This document shows, piece after piece, positions 1-13,000 of a stretch of 64,000 nucleotides of DNA. Origin of the DNA: Hymenolepis diminuta (Eukaryota; Platyhelminthes; Cestoda; Cyclophyllidea; Hymenolepididae); NCBI GenBank assembly GCA_900708905.1, contig CAADRB010000027.1, positions 812,827 to 876,826 of the forward strand. Direction: 5' to 3'. Within the stretch, counting starts at the first letter, position 1; the number at the start of each line of letters is the position of its first letter. A model generated the notes under the pieces. It had not been told where the DNA came from, ran no database searches, and saw only the letters and a program-made list of their open reading frames with translations. Position numbers and translations under genes: made by a program.

Positions 1-1022
1 AAAGGGAGCGCTCTTTCATTTTCATTACCTTATGCAGACATTTGCTTTTTTGTGTTTTCTGCTATTTTAAACAGAAAGTGTTTGATTTTCTAACACTATT
101 TTGAATTACTTATATGTTTAACAGAGTGTAAGGGTTTTCTCTCCTGTTATTCCTCTTATCGAAGCCTTCAGTTTCCTACTCCACCACTTAAATTATTGCA
201 ATTGTTGTTTTCTCGTTTTCAATGTGGCAATAATGGATTATGAACACTGTAGTTTTCGATTTGCTAGCTCCATTCATCAAAACGACATTCCAACCACTTT
301 CGACCAAATCGTTCTTTTTTGTGGTAACAAAACACCCTTGGCATTGGTAATTCCCTAAAGTTAGTCTCTTTAGTGGTCTTTAAAGCGAGGAACCCAAGCC
401 CTAGAGATGATTTTTAATTACTAATATTACTACTCCTAGAATAAATGCCGTCTAATTTTTAACAATAGAAGGGAAGGGGTACCTTGATGTTGTTCTTTTA
501 AATCAGTATTGATCCTGTATTGATAATAATTTCAAGGTGGTTAAATATTGGTTATCTATTTGAATTCGAGATCGTTAATTGCTAAGCCGAATTAATCTTT
601 GAAATCAGACAAGATCTAAAAATCCACTTTCTGGCTGCTGAGCACTGAACGAAAGTTCAGAGAAGAATCTGTGAAATTTTCTCAGACCATGTACTTGCGT
701 GCCAAGTAGCGTTAGGTGACTTCACGAACATCGCATCATAAATCACATACACGGGCTTGGTCCATTAAAAAAAGGAATCTTCTTTTGCGCATAAAATTAA
801 AATTAAACTGTACCAGCAATGTCAGTAATACGTGACCGAATCTTTTATCTTTTGCTTCGTAGAACTTGAAGTCAGCTTCTTTGTTCGTGAAAGCCGTTTA
901 AATTTAACATGGCAGCCTTTACGTGAAAGCTTGCACTTTCCTGTATATGATTTAACTCTATTTAAAGGGCGTTAGCTGTACATCATAGTTAGTCAACTAT
1001 AAGATTGTCTTTCTATTTAAAG
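1..1022. other. Presumed RASSF intron, no gene seen
   Basis: A/T-rich sequence before the first visible RASSF exon. I searched the plus strand for the first half of the RA domain and found no open stretch that resembles it. The sequence is therefore probably intron and the missing exons lie before base 1. Confidence 0.5.
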
Positions 1023-1201
1023 TGTCGGTACGCAAGCTTTTCGACGATGAATCACCACTGGGTCTAGTGATGCAATGGACGTTGGATTCTTCTGTTGATG
1101 TCGGTGGTAAAGCCGGTGAAGCTATGCATATTGAACACTTCAATGGACTCCTCAGCGTTAAACGGATTGTGCTGCAGGAAAATGAGACCGGTGATATTGA
1201 A
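1023..1201 (+). CDS. RASSF exon: C-terminal half of RA domain
   Basis: The acceptor TTTAAAG ends at 1022 and the donor GTAAGC begins at 1202. The exon enters with two bases of a split codon and leaves in phase 0. It encodes SVRKLFDDESPLGLVMQW, an insert of about 15 residues with Gly and Asp, then LSVKRIVLQENETGDIE. The residues match the last strands of RASSF RA domains. The upstream RA exon must carry the Ras-contact strands and is not visible in bases 1-1020. Confidence 0.85.
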
Positions 1202-4200
1202 GTAAGCCACTTGTTTCATCTAATGATTTGTTCCTAATACAGGTGGTGAAATAATTATCTATCATTGATATGCCATCCAGCTATTATTCCACTCTTTGTC
1301 TTCATGTAATCCATCAGAGCTGATTCATTATTTTTAAATAGACAATGATTTCCTAGATCAGTAAAGGGGAGACATTTCAAGTCCTCCTCTTTGGAGGTAG
1401 AAGGCAGATATCCTGGACTCCTGATTAATAAAATTTCTTTCTGCCGTTGCTCTATTTACCAGTAGTAATCGTCGAGGTTAGTCTAATCATTTAATGAAAA
1501 TTAATAGATATCAAGCTCGTGAACTCTAATTGGACAGATTAAAATCTTGCTTCTTTGTTTTGTCTAGTTCTTATGAAAACTGTTATTGTTGTTGAGTTTT
1601 TCTTCGAGTATAATAGTATAATATTTTCCATTATTTTCAAAATAATCCGATCGAATCGTGAACCAGGTCTAGAATGGTTTTCTCTCTCTCCCTCTTACCA
1701 TCGAATTATGTCTTTTTAAAGAAGAAATGGTTCCGAAACGCTTTTTCTTCCTTGTTTATCATACTATTCCAAGCATCTTCCGCGGAATCCTCGTAGAAAA
1801 TATACCCGTGCCTTTTCATATAATGGACATTTCATTTATATTCTCACTCCTGAGCTCTGTGTTTGTGAGTTTGTAACGGGTTTCTAATATTTTATTTACC
1901 CTACGCTTTCCAGTTATTCGATCTTAGAAGCAAATTTCTTTTTTTTTCACCATCGTATTTTAGATTACAACACAAGACTCCTACTTAGCCTAATTTTCTA
2001 GCGTCTGATTAATAAGACCTAAACGGCAAGCTTATTCATGGATCGCTTATTCGCATTCGTTTACCCAGTTGTCCTTCGTAATTCTTTTTTTGCGAAGTAA
2101 ATTGTCACAAATGCCTTTGTTTTTTTACTTTCACATGTCATAACGGCGTCCAGGGGGATAAAAATGTTGGCCTTGATTTCTCTCGTCTTTATAGTAAACA
2201 GAGATAATTTCCCGGTTGTTTAAGTAAAGCATTTCGCACATGCAACTTCAGTGTCCAAAAAATCAGAATTATGTAAGTGGATTTTGACCCGAAGTTTTCG
2301 TTGTACCTTGTTGATTCCAAAAACTTTGGAATTTATATAAAACTATTAAAAAATTTGAAAAGCCACGATTTCTGGTTTACCTTCTATCGAATTTTCTCCC
2401 ATTTCAGTGGTCGTGTTTCTCCGAGGCTCAGCTGCGAACTTTTTTGGATATACTCAACCGCGAGGAAGCAGACTACCGTAGACGAATTGAGTTAAAATAT
2501 CAGATTCGAAAACGAGAGATTTTGCGGTTAATGAATTTGCGAGCCAAGTGTCAACAACGCACCCTTACGCCCAATGACAAGGCCGCTGCCATCGCCAAAC
2601 AATCGGCCAAGGAGGGGGATAAATCTCCCGAAAAGCCCCAAAATTCTGCTTCCTCGACCGGTAAGCCTTCTATGCCCACTAATATTTTATGCTTATGGTG
2701 ATTAGACTACTAATATTCAACAACCCTGCCTCAAATATATGTTTGGGACAAATCCGTTGTCTTTAGATCCGTTCAGTTGAACGTTCGAGAACGACCTAAT
2801 TGATTTCCTATTAATTCAAAGTAAGAAAGCTTTAAGTGGACAAAAGTTTCGGTCAACAATTATTTTGAAAGATCAAACTAGTTACAGTTATATTAACGGC
2901 AGCTACTACTCTAACAGGACTAATTTCAGGGAGGTAATATTGCTTTGAGCACGTCCTTACTCAAACTTAATAAATAACAGTATAAATGATACACGGTTCA
3001 ACGAGTGGAATAAAAAAGGTTTGACAATTAAAAAATTTATGCGGGCTCATGGCACTCGTATATGACTAGTAGGTAAAACGCAGATAAACCGTCAAGAGCT
3101 GACAGATCAGTAAAATAAGGTGAAATAAATAGAGTTAGGTTTGGTTAAAAGATAATGGCATCGTAAAATGGAAATTTGGAGAAAAGGTGGGTATCCAGAA
3201 CCTAATGGAAGGCGTTCACAAAAAATTTGGGCTTCGTAACGTGAGTTGAGACTATTTTTGAACCTCAAAAATTGTTCAGAATTGTCGCTAAATGCCAATT
3301 CTCCAACAAGTAGCATCTCTGTTCTTTCCTCTCACTACATATATTATTTTGAAAGGAGTTTTCGAAGTATTTTCTCATTCTAGACTTCAAGATTTGATCT
3401 TCTAACATTGTCTTAAAAAATATTTATATTCTAATACTTTTCTACACGCTTGTTCTCTGTTAGCAATTAAATATTCCAGCCAACTTCTATTTTTAGCCGT
3501 CTTTAGTATGTGTAGTTGGTTCTTTAAAGAAGAAAACCGCTCATTTTTATGAACTTTGTATATCCACCATCTCCCTTCCATATTTGACCACGAAATTATA
3601 ATCGCAATTTTTCACCACCATTCAAAATAATTTTTTCTCTTTTTGTAATGAAGCGATCCCCGAAACTTGTAAATCCATCTCTGCTGCAGCCAAAGCTAAA
3701 TAGGATTTCACTTTTTCTCGGAAATATAAATTAATGTCTGAGGATGCATGTATTGTTTTTATTTCTTTTTTAATTTAAACATCTAACCTGATTTCTGCCC
3801 TCTAACACTTTGAGCCATGTGCAGCCATATTAACTCTGAGTTCGTGTTAGTGACCTTGTTACGCTTTTCTTAGATGTTTCATTGTCTTTCAATGTTAGGA
3901 GATGAACCAAAGGATGGTCAGGAAAGTATCGGTTCAATAGAGAACGGCAGGAATACAGACATCCTTTCCCCTCTTCCAAATCGACCATCTGATCTTCCCA
4001 TTAAGAATGACAGTCCTCCTCCCGTCCCTACTCCTCCTATTGTGCCTGTCTTTATCTCTCTTCAGAAAGCCACAACTCCACTTAGCTCAAGTCAATCTCA
4101 ATTGCTCACCAAAGCACAGCAGAAAAAGAAGTCGAGGAGTGTGAAAAAGGTTGGAAAGAATAAGAAGTTGAAGACTGTGAATGAGAATGGTGGAGCCGTG

Positions 4201-4284
4201 GTGAAACAGAAATCTCCACACATGTGGCTGGCAAAAAAGAAGAACAAGAAGTCCCTCGAAGCTACTAATGGTGTTGAAGCTTGA
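1023..4284 (+). CDS. RASSF-family protein (RA + SARAH domains), 3' three exons
   Basis: This is the 3' part of a Ras-association domain family gene of the RASSF1-6 (SARAH-containing) type. Three exons join in frame: 1023-1201, 2408-2660 and 3899-4284 (stop TGA 4282-4284). The first encodes the end of the RA domain (VRKLFDDESPLGL, then VLQENETGDIE). The second starts with WSCFSEAQLRTFLDILNREE and continues as a helical SARAH domain rich in R/K/E with a conserved KY. In human RASSF1 and RASSF5 the same order occurs: a RKL-DDE-PL segment, a LKEN-SGEV segment directly before the SARAH helix, and F--L--FL-IL-(R/K)EE. Known RASSFs bind Ras-like GTPases through RA and MST/Hippo kinases through SARAH; that role is inferred from the family. 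The 5' exons lie before the window. Unusually, about 170 residues follow the SARAH core, ending in a Pro-rich then very Lys-rich tail. Which RASSF paralogue it is cannot be decided from this part. Confidence 0.85.
2408..2660 (+). CDS. RASSF exon: SARAH domain
   Basis: The acceptor is ATTTCAG ending at 2407; the donor GTAAGC starts at 2661. The exon enters in phase 0 and leaves after one base of a Gly codon. The first 45 residues form the SARAH helix: F at position 4, a leucine/isoleucine heptad (L9, F12, L13, I15, L16), the REE acid pair, KY and a final run of Arg/Leu. SARAH domains form antiparallel helical dimers with the MST1/2 (Hippo) kinases. The rest is low-complexity Ala/Lys/Ser-rich linker. 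Confidence 0.85.
3899..4284 (+). CDS. RASSF last exon: Pro-rich then Lys-rich C-terminal tail
   Basis: The acceptor AATGTTAG ends at 3898. It joins the single G left by the previous exon to give GGA and then DEPKDGQESIG in frame. An alternative acceptor 25 bases earlier (TTCTTAG at 3873) gives the wrong frame. The 127-residue tail has a Pro cluster (SPPPVPTPPIVPV), a Ser/Gln stretch and two basic clusters (QQKKKSRSVKKVGKNKK and KKKNKKS). The basic clusters resemble nuclear-localisation or phosphoinositide-binding sequences, but that is only composition. Known RASSF1-6 proteins end shortly after SARAH, so this tail is lineage-specific or a feature of this paralogue. Confidence 0.8.
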
Positions 4285-4475
4285 AGACTTTCTTAGAATG
4301 TGTATATATGATATTACTATTATTATTGTGAGTAGTTCAGATTCTTTGCGGTTTTTGAGGAGGTTATTTTGGTCTATGATCATTATCTTTTGGCTCATGT
4401 CTTCCACCTTACCTTCACTCTATTCTGCCTTCCGTTTGTTGATAAATTCGTGAAATAAAATGCTTCCATTTGATT
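4285..4475 (+). terminator. RASSF 3' UTR and poly(A) signal
   Basis: The 3' UTR follows the TGA at 4282-4284. A canonical AATAAA is at 4454-4459, inside a T-rich context with TTG-rich sequence just after it. Cleavage around 4470-4480 would give a short UTR of about 190 bases. Confidence 0.65.
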
Positions 4476-4479
4476 GAAA

Positions 4480-6905
4480 TTGTCAAGTTGTTATAGATGT
4501 ATTTCCAATTGCCATAGTGATGCATTGTGGCACTAAAATTCATATCTAGTAAAGAACTTGAAATAAGCGTATTTGCGGTTTTAGGCAAGGCATTATAGCA
4601 AAATAAGTACATATCTATTAGTGTAAATGCAGACCTTCATGGACATACTCTAGGTTGCCGCTACAATTTTGTCAAGTCTTCATTGCGATAGAGCCGTGGG
4701 TGACTGATTAAGTGGAAAACTTTTAATTCAAACTACGTTTTATTCTATTAAATGGTCAACTTACCTTTCCTTTAATTCAGGTGTCACAAGATGGATGTTC
4801 ATCGGTGCACCTCAAATAATGAGGTCAATTCTGATCAACGAGACAGTTGGTGAAATACAGGTTTCTTTTCGAATGGTTTCAGGATATCTTCCTTGTACCC
4901 TAGTTAAGAGCTGCTAGCACTTTCCATAATCAGCTTCGGAAATTTTGAATGATGGAAAATTGATTTTGAATCTGATCAGCGATTATTTGCAGCAGTATGG
5001 AGATTCCATTTCTGGTTAGGAAAGTGGAAATCCACTACGTGATGGATGAAGATTGTGAATGAAACTTGTATCAATATCAGTATTGGGTATTATCCTTCCG
5101 ATTTTTAGCCTTTGGAAAAAATATGATACAGCAAAACAAATTTCGCAATTTTTCATCGCAACAATTAAAGTTTCCTTGTTATTTTAGTGATTGTCATTAA
5201 TTTGTTTAAGTAATTCTTCAAATCGTTAAATATATCAATGTAGACCTAATTTAATGTTTGTGTTAATTTCGTTTACTAACATTCGGCAAAGGGGAATAAA
5301 AAAACGGAATAATTCAATCTACGAGTTTTATATACAAAGAACTAGATTTAATATCGTTACTACCGAACAAATTTTGGAAAGTATTTTTAAAAGCCCAATT
5401 TGGAGGCATCTCGGTCAGAATTCCTGTTTCTGCTTCTCCCTTTATTACAGAAACTTAAAAATTGCGTTTGGGAATGATCATATCGACTACTGCATCACCG
5501 GTGTATATGTAGTGTAATGGCATCTATATCAATAATAATAAATCAATTTATTTCAAAGTCGTATAGAGCATACGTATTGGATAATGGGGGCATAGATTTC
5601 AAGTTCTATCACATTGAAGAGAGATAAAGAGCTCTATGAGGCCTTATGATTACCTCTTCTGCGTTTTGATGTTTTTTCTTGAAATGATTAGCCTTTTGAA
5701 GGTTATATTCATAAAAATGTTATCTCTTCATTTTGTTCAGCTATCCCGACTTTGAATATGACATTACACATCCGTTAGCTCTGAAAAGAAGGGTGTTTTC
5801 CTGGGCAATTTCTTCTTGGATGCTTGTTGTATCCGACATGAAGTTTTTTTAAGATAGCCGGATTCACGAACGTTCGAGTAGTCGTCAGTACTACCACAGT
5901 AATGGCATACAATATATATTACTTTCTGAAATTATCATATTAATGTCAACAGTAAAGTTATATAGTATAATAATCATTACTAGTTATTCTTTGAAACTTC
6001 CTCATGTGGTAAACATAAAATTATTCAGCATTTAGGGACGACCGGCAATTGTATTTCTATTAACGCAGTTTCTTGATAGCTCGACGACTTATCTTCTAGT
6101 GGAAGTCCTCGAACGGAAAGATATTTTTGTAATTTTCTGCAATTCTTGAATAACATCAACTTTATCATATCGCATTACACTTTATGAAACCGTATTAGCA
6201 TAGATTAATACAGCGACCATATTTTTCTAGACAGTGAATTTCCGTCTCAACCACAAGGATTTTGGATGTTCTATATCAAAATGAGTTATTTGCCAAAATA
6301 CCGGTTCCTAAAAGTCATTAAATTATTTCTTTTTGTGAAGTGAAAACAACTTTGAAAGACCAACTCTAAATCTTCTTCGAAGAATTATAAAAGCGAGTTG
6401 TTCTAGGGTCATTACCTTATGTTCAAATGAGGTCAAAAGGGAGCTTTTATTCAAACAAGTTCTTCAAATAAGTCAGATTCGCAATATTTTAGTAATCATA
6501 CCATCCTGTGGTGTCCATTAAACTGCCCAAAGAACATTTAGAGTATCAAGAAGCTCAGAACCCTTAAATTTCTAGAGAATGAAATACATTCAAATACAGC
6601 GCTTTCATAAAAATAATTCTGGTTTTGCCCTGAGGCCTCACAAAATTTCAATATATATCTACATATTTGCTATTTCGATTATTTATATTAAAATTTTCAA
6701 TTGAAATCAAAGGCACATTTTATTGAAAGCCATTAAATGGGTTACATGTAGGATTGGTTAGCACGTGATTAAGACATCGGCTTAGGCGTTAGCAGGCGAC
6801 ATTCGGAAATGGAGAAAGAAAAGGAAAAAAGGGATTCGAAAAATTTTAGGTTATAGAATGAGCCGAAGCGCCAAGCAAATCTAGCACCCCTTGATAAATT
6901 CGCAT
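4480..6905. other. Intergenic spacer between convergent genes
   Basis: No gene is supported between the RASSF poly(A) signal and the 3' end of the minus-strand gene. An 87-codon plus-strand frame at 5254-5517 has no flanking splice logic and no recognisable domain; I take it as chance. Around 6755-6840 a motif TTAGCACGTGATTAAG resembles a tRNA A-box and may be the head of a decayed SINE. Confidence 0.5.
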
Positions 6906-6910
6906 GATTA

Positions 6911-6916
6911 TTTATT
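6911..6916 (-). terminator. Poly(A) signal overlapping the stop codon
   Basis: Reading the minus strand, TAA is followed at once by ATAAATAATC. The canonical AATAAA (plus-strand TTTATT 6911-6916) shares a base with the stop. If used, the 3' UTR is only some 15-25 bases long. Confidence 0.5.
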
Positions 6917-7089
6917 TAATCAGCAACAGCAGCAGTTCTACGACCAGTTGAGGCAGAGAGGGGTCTCAAATGCGGATTAGTGGCATCCTTACGACTGCTC
7001 TCCCGAGTTCTGCAAAGTAAGTTGCGAATGCGACCACGAAGTTCTTGAGTACCTTCGTTCGGAGTCACACATAGACCAGTAGAGTAACC
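6916..7089 (-). CDS. Exon 14, C-terminus and stop
   Basis: The acceptor TTCTTTTAATAG ends at 7090, after a 70-nt intron. The exon encodes GYSTGLCVTPNEGTQ, ELRGRIRNLLCRTRESSRKD and a Ser/Arg end (LSASTGRRTAAVAD), then TAA at 6918-6916. Confidence 0.85.
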   Translation of the reverse strand, partial: GYSTGLCVTPNEGTQELRGRIRNLLCRTRESSRKDATNPHLRPLSASTGRRTAAVAD

Positions 7090-10000
7090 CTATTAAAAGA
7101 ATAAGAAGGTTGTATGATAAGTTATTTATGCGAAGAAACATAAATGAGAAGTAGCCTACCGGAATAAGACGAGGGTCAAATGAGCTGGTAATTTCGTCAT
7201 TTCTCGGTTTGAATGGATTCTGCACTCCAGACAAGGCGGGTACCCTAAAACAATAAATTATATTCGCATTAATAAGTATTCAACATTTGTGACCTCAGTC
7301 TACCCTGACTCACCTAGGTATGAGTTCATCTACCTTAGCAGCGACTCGTTCAGCCACTGGTTCACTCGGCTCGTCCATTTGGATTCCGGAATATCGATCC
7401 ATGAGCATGCGATGTTTGGCCATCTTATCGTTGATATCACGCAGTGTGTTGCGCATTTCCTTAAAGCTGGAGGCATAAGGCAGCTCGTAGTCTAGAATTT
7501 TATCCAACCGAGTCTATAGGAAAATTCAATTTTATTACTAAATCCTTGCTACTGATTTTATAGAAGTAGAACATTACATACTTCAACATCGCGCATCTTA
7601 CGACGTGCGCTGATACGCTCACGAATATCCGTTTCATCATCGTGTTTCGAAAGTCGGGATCCTGGTCTTCTCTAAAACGTACTTATGATTAAAACTTTGT
7701 CCTTGAGAGTTTGTTAAATACACTAAATTTGCCTGTCCATACCAATTCAAAACTTGTTCGCGGGGTTGAAGCACCACTTCCGATGGATGGTGCCTAATGA
7801 AAGCACAAAACATTGAATAAAAAAATAAGATTTGTGATATCCCTTCAGTTATTTTTTATATTAAATTAAGTCTTTAATTGTAAATTTTTACAAAAAAATT
7901 TAATAACTTTTGATAAATGAAGCCATAGAAAATTTCGATTGCATGCTTAGGAAGCTTCCCCTTAAAATACCGAGTTAGGGGTGACACATTTCATAACTTT
8001 AAGTTATGATCAATCATTCATTGGACGTGTTTCGAGATAAGTTAGCATTGACGATACTGCCTTTATTCAGTCATCGTAATTCACTATCCATCCCAAAAGA
8101 TAATGAGCTAATTTGTTCAACTACTGAAAAATCTTTATTATTCACTATGTACATCCAGCATGTTAGAGGTCACGAGTTCGATTCCCACTGTCTCGCATCC
8201 AGTGAGCAGAATGGCCAACCGCATTGGTTAAGTCTGGCTAACACAGAGGGCGGCAAATTTTGAGTTTCTCATCAGAGAGGCTCCATGACGACACTCTATC
8301 CAAAATGAACGAAAATTGCGAGCATTAATATGTTTGAGGTGTAGTTTTTCCCCGCTTAATTACACGTCTAAAATGTATTAAATCTACATAATTCTATGCA
8401 CTTTAGTCCTAATTTTAGAGTCCACTATTTTAATGATTTAATGAATAGTATTTTTACCCCTTCTGTGGTAGGCTTTGGGGCCAACGATCCACTTCGCACT
8501 GGTGAAGCCTGCAAATCGAAAGGAAAAATGGTTAAATTAAACAGTAAATAAAATCATGTTTTTTGTTTTACTGAAGCAAGAACATTTTGGGACAAAAACA
8601 AATTGAACAAACCGAAGATTAGAAATCATTCTCTCAGTCCAAAATAAAAAGTTGCAAATCAGCAAAAAATGCGATTGAAGAAAATAAATTTGACTTTGTA
8701 TTCGCCATCATAATTCGAATTTCTACAAAGTCTTCATTCTTCTAATAATCGACAAATTATCTAGTTTTCTTAATATGCTTACTTGCTGACCTAAAAGAAC
8801 AAGCTATTTAAATGCACTGAATTTGAGTGGACGGAAGGTGAAACCTATTCCGAATAAAAAAATTATACCTATATTCCGATTCTCTATGTTCTCTTAACGG
8901 ATAGTTGGTGTTGTGGAAGGTAACATTTTTATATTAAATGAAATTGATACATATTTTCCAGAGTGGCGCCAAACTGATGGAATTCGATCCCTCCAGATGA
9001 ACTTAAAAAACAGGATAATAAATGCTCTAAGTATCAGATTGTAATAGAAATTCTGTCCTTTTTTAAATCTGAAGTAAAGTGAAAATTTGTCAAAAATACA
9101 TTTATTTAGTGTTCATCAAAGTCACCATCTTTATTAATTACATCTTCCCATCTTGCCATAAGCTTTCTCATTCCTTCTTAGTAGAATTTAGCCAGTTCGG
9201 ACTCGTAAAGGAAATTAGCTTCATTTCGACCTCTTCTCTTGAAGTAAGCCATTGTCCCATTAAATAATTCTATAAGCTCCTGAATAGGTGAAAATCGGCT
9301 GGTGTAAGATTGGAAGAATATGGTGAGTGATGCATGACTTCCGAGCCAAATTCTTCAACGAAATTTTTGGTTGCTCTTGAAGTGTGGGGTTTTACAATGC
9401 CATGATGCAGAACCACTCCTTTTCGATTGATCAAAGAAGGCCGTTTTTCCTGCCGTTAACTGCTTTTAAACGAGTTAGCTGCTGACTTCAACAACTTTAG
9501 GCGCTATTATTTGATTGTCACCCATTAATTCATAATAAACAATTCCCTTCAAATCCCACCATATACACAAAAGAATTTTTTTCGGGTGCCCTCCCGAATT
9601 GTCTCGATTGTGGAATTGGCTTTGAACCACGACTTATTCACTGTCTTGCGCTTAACATTGTTGTAAAGGATCCACCACTTCTCGTCACTGTCAGCTATGA
9701 TTCGGTCCAAAAATGGGAAGTTTACGAGAACGCAGTGAAACATGACAGGTCACATGCTGTTGCTTGTTTATTTCCGATAAATCGTGTGGGTGGGGTCCAT
9801 TTGCCAGCTTTTGAGACTTTCCCAGCCAAGTCCTTTCATTTTCCTATATATAGTCTTATGGCGGCTTACGTGAAAGGTTTTGCTCAGTTCTCTAGTAGTG
9901 CAGGTTGGATTTTCATCAATGGCAACTTGCAATTGCTCAGAATTGAGTTTTTTGAGCATCCTGCTCTCTGTTCGTCTTTCAGACTGAGGTCATCCTTTTA

Positions 10001-13000
10001 GAAACGTGAAAACCACCTTCTGCAGGTCATTTCATTCACAATATCATTTCCATAAGTGTCTTTGAGTGTTTTTGCTGCTGAGCTTGCCATATTTCCTTTA
10101 CGGAATTCAAACAGTAAAATATGCTCCATATACTCTTTATTTGGAGTGTACATTGGGGCTAGAAATAGTTATTAATACCGACAATTATCACAAAATCTGA
10201 AAGAAGAAATAATATTTTATTAAATATCACAGATAAACATACAATATTAACAAGGTAAAATGAAGTAATTGTGTCCTAAACACGTAGCTCAAAAATTGGA
10301 CGGAACTTCTGTTACGACTTGATAGCTAAGAAGTGCTTAAGCAAATACTGCTCCCAGTGTCAGAGGTCTGTGATTGTTGAATCCTTTTGGTAAAAGTCAA
10401 AGTCTTATAGAAATGAACGATAAAACTTAAGAACTTTGTGAACCGAAAATTAAATGCGATCAGCCTATTCAAATAATGTGACGAGTATGGTAACAGTGGT
10501 ATTTGGGAAGTTGTCCCTTAAGGTTTAAAAATGTAATTTGTTGGGGTCATTTCTTATTTCCTATAAATATGAGTTGAAAAAGAAATGAAGTTAGCTTAAC
10601 GTTCAATTTATATTATACAATTTATACTAAAAAGAAACCTTTCACCAAAGTTTTAGGTAAAAATAAATGCAAATGAGCAGAAGGCATGCAAACGAAAAAT
10701 GAGAGGCAAAGAAATGAAGTCCATGAGACTGCAATCCCAAGCCAGGGGAAGCGGAAATGATTGGAGGGAAGAAGGCCCACTTACCCGAGGGGAAGTGAGA
10801 AATCGGCTACTCGGTGTGACCGATCTCACAAATCTAGAGCGGACCGGAGGTCCTCTAGGCAGTTTCTCGTGCAACGGCTATACTCGTGCAGTGTAGTGCA
10901 GTGACCGAGTGTTAAGATTTGGCATAAGAAGGAAGATAAATAACGTGGATTAGGTTAGTAAATAAGCCGTGATTATTAACTGTGTAAAAACATATTAATT
11001 AGTGCATAATATGGGGAAATAAGTTTGTTTCTCTAAATTCTTAGCAATTATTCACATGCTCTTAGAAGAATTAATTTTGATTAATCGGGAGTTTATATTT
11101 AGTGCTGATTATTCAATTATATACACACTCCTACATTCTTACGTTCATTTGAACAGTTTAAACCAAAGGTTTTGTTTTAATTTTTAATTCATTGCTTTAA
11201 ACACGAACTCTTCCGCTTTACTCATTATCAATTAGTAGAGTCTTGTGATTGTAAAATTAACAATACGCGGCTTTAATTCTAAAGAATTCCCCCATGAAAT
11301 ATTATAAATAAGTTGTATTTCGTGAAAGAAAACTTAGTTTATATTATTATTTGTCTGCGTTTATAAATTCATTTTTTCTATTTAGGCACATTTGATTATA
11401 TAATCAACCATACTAAAATATTACGAGTAGTATAGCTATTCATTATATTACGCTAAAAATTTAATTTTTTGAAACTTTTCTAATTTTATACTTTTTAAAT
11501 GTGCTTCGTTAACTTTATTATCTTAGTTCGATCTGATTGGTTAAAACTTCATTTGTATAACGACTTCCATTTGTTGGTCGCTGTTTAAAACTGTATTAAT
11601 TATCATATATTCGAACTTAAATGAAGATGGCATATATGTTTTTCGGCTCTCACCCGAGTATCTCTAGCAAAGGCTTCCAAAGCACTGATTTCATTCATTA
11701 CAATTGGGGTTGTCGAGACATTAGGGGGAACTGGGGGCGCTGGTGCCATTGGTGGAAGGTGAGGTGATCGGTGACTATCTCGTAAGATGGAACCTTGTCG
11801 TGGAACTCGTGGTGGCATTCCCTTGATAACGAGGAATCAAACACTAACCACTAAAAATAGTGCTTAATTTCTTCATGCTTTTGTCAGGATCAAATGGCAG
11901 TGTAGCAGTAAAGCGAAAAATAAACTCAAAATTTACGCGTTCACAAGGAGAAAAGAAATTTTTTAGATGAAATAAACAAGCGCATATGCTTTAGCTTTAA
12001 GTCGCTTGCAGCGATTTTGTTCTTCTTTCTGATTCTTTTTTAATGGTGTGGATTTACTGGGCACTTCTCCATGCCGAATAATGAAACAACGCAATAACAT
12101 CGCTTCATAATAAAATTTCAATAGAAGGCAAATTTCGACGCAAGATAGGAAATGAACGTTAGCATTTTCATACACTGCGAATGGAAGGCTTTAAAGCATC
12201 AAGTTTTTATTCACGAATATAGGGCAGGCAATGTTTAAATATTTCCGAATTTTCTGGAATGCTCTAATAAAATAAATAACATAGTTACTTTAAAACTCCC
12301 TGAACATATTCAGTCATGTGCTTACAACACTTGGCATAGGTAGAGAGAGGGTATCTTCTGAACACGTTCTGAAAGAAAACTCACATTCTTCCAACCATAA
12401 AAAGCCAGCGTGGTTGATCATCCACGTCACTGGATGTGCACCAATGGTCACCAATCTTGTGAATCGTGTAATCTAACTACTGCACAGGTTTGGAACAAAG
12501 AAACTTTTCACTTGTGGTATTTTTAAAGTTCAGAATTTCGCCTTATTTCATACGTTTACCATTTGTTCACCTTCTAACTCTTACTATGGCGATGAGATGA
12601 ATTTATCACTCACGTAAGTTAAACTAGTTCGAATTTAAAAACACATCAGCAGTTTTTGACATTTTGACAAGAGCGGTCATGAGGAAATTGAGAGGTAATT
12701 TAAAAAACGCCTAAGTGTCGTAGCTTTAATTGAACGAAAACGCTCCAATCAAGATTTGTGTTGCATTTTATCTATCAAGAATGGGTTCTCTAAATCGTCT
12801 TTATCTTAAGCATTTATCTGTTAAATCTATTATGCTTCATTTCAGTTTTATTATTTACCTATTTTTAAAAATACTGTTATTATTAGTACCTGAAGTAATG
12901 CCATAGCCTCCTACTTTGTTAATGGTTCGATAAGGTTTAAAGGTTAGTAAAAGGTAAGTTGATGAGTATAAGCTTTAACATTGCATAAGCATAGCAGTGA

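Noticed and set aside
5254..5517. 87-codon frame downstream of the RASSF gene
   Set aside because: No domain, no splice or promoter context, and composition typical of chance frames.
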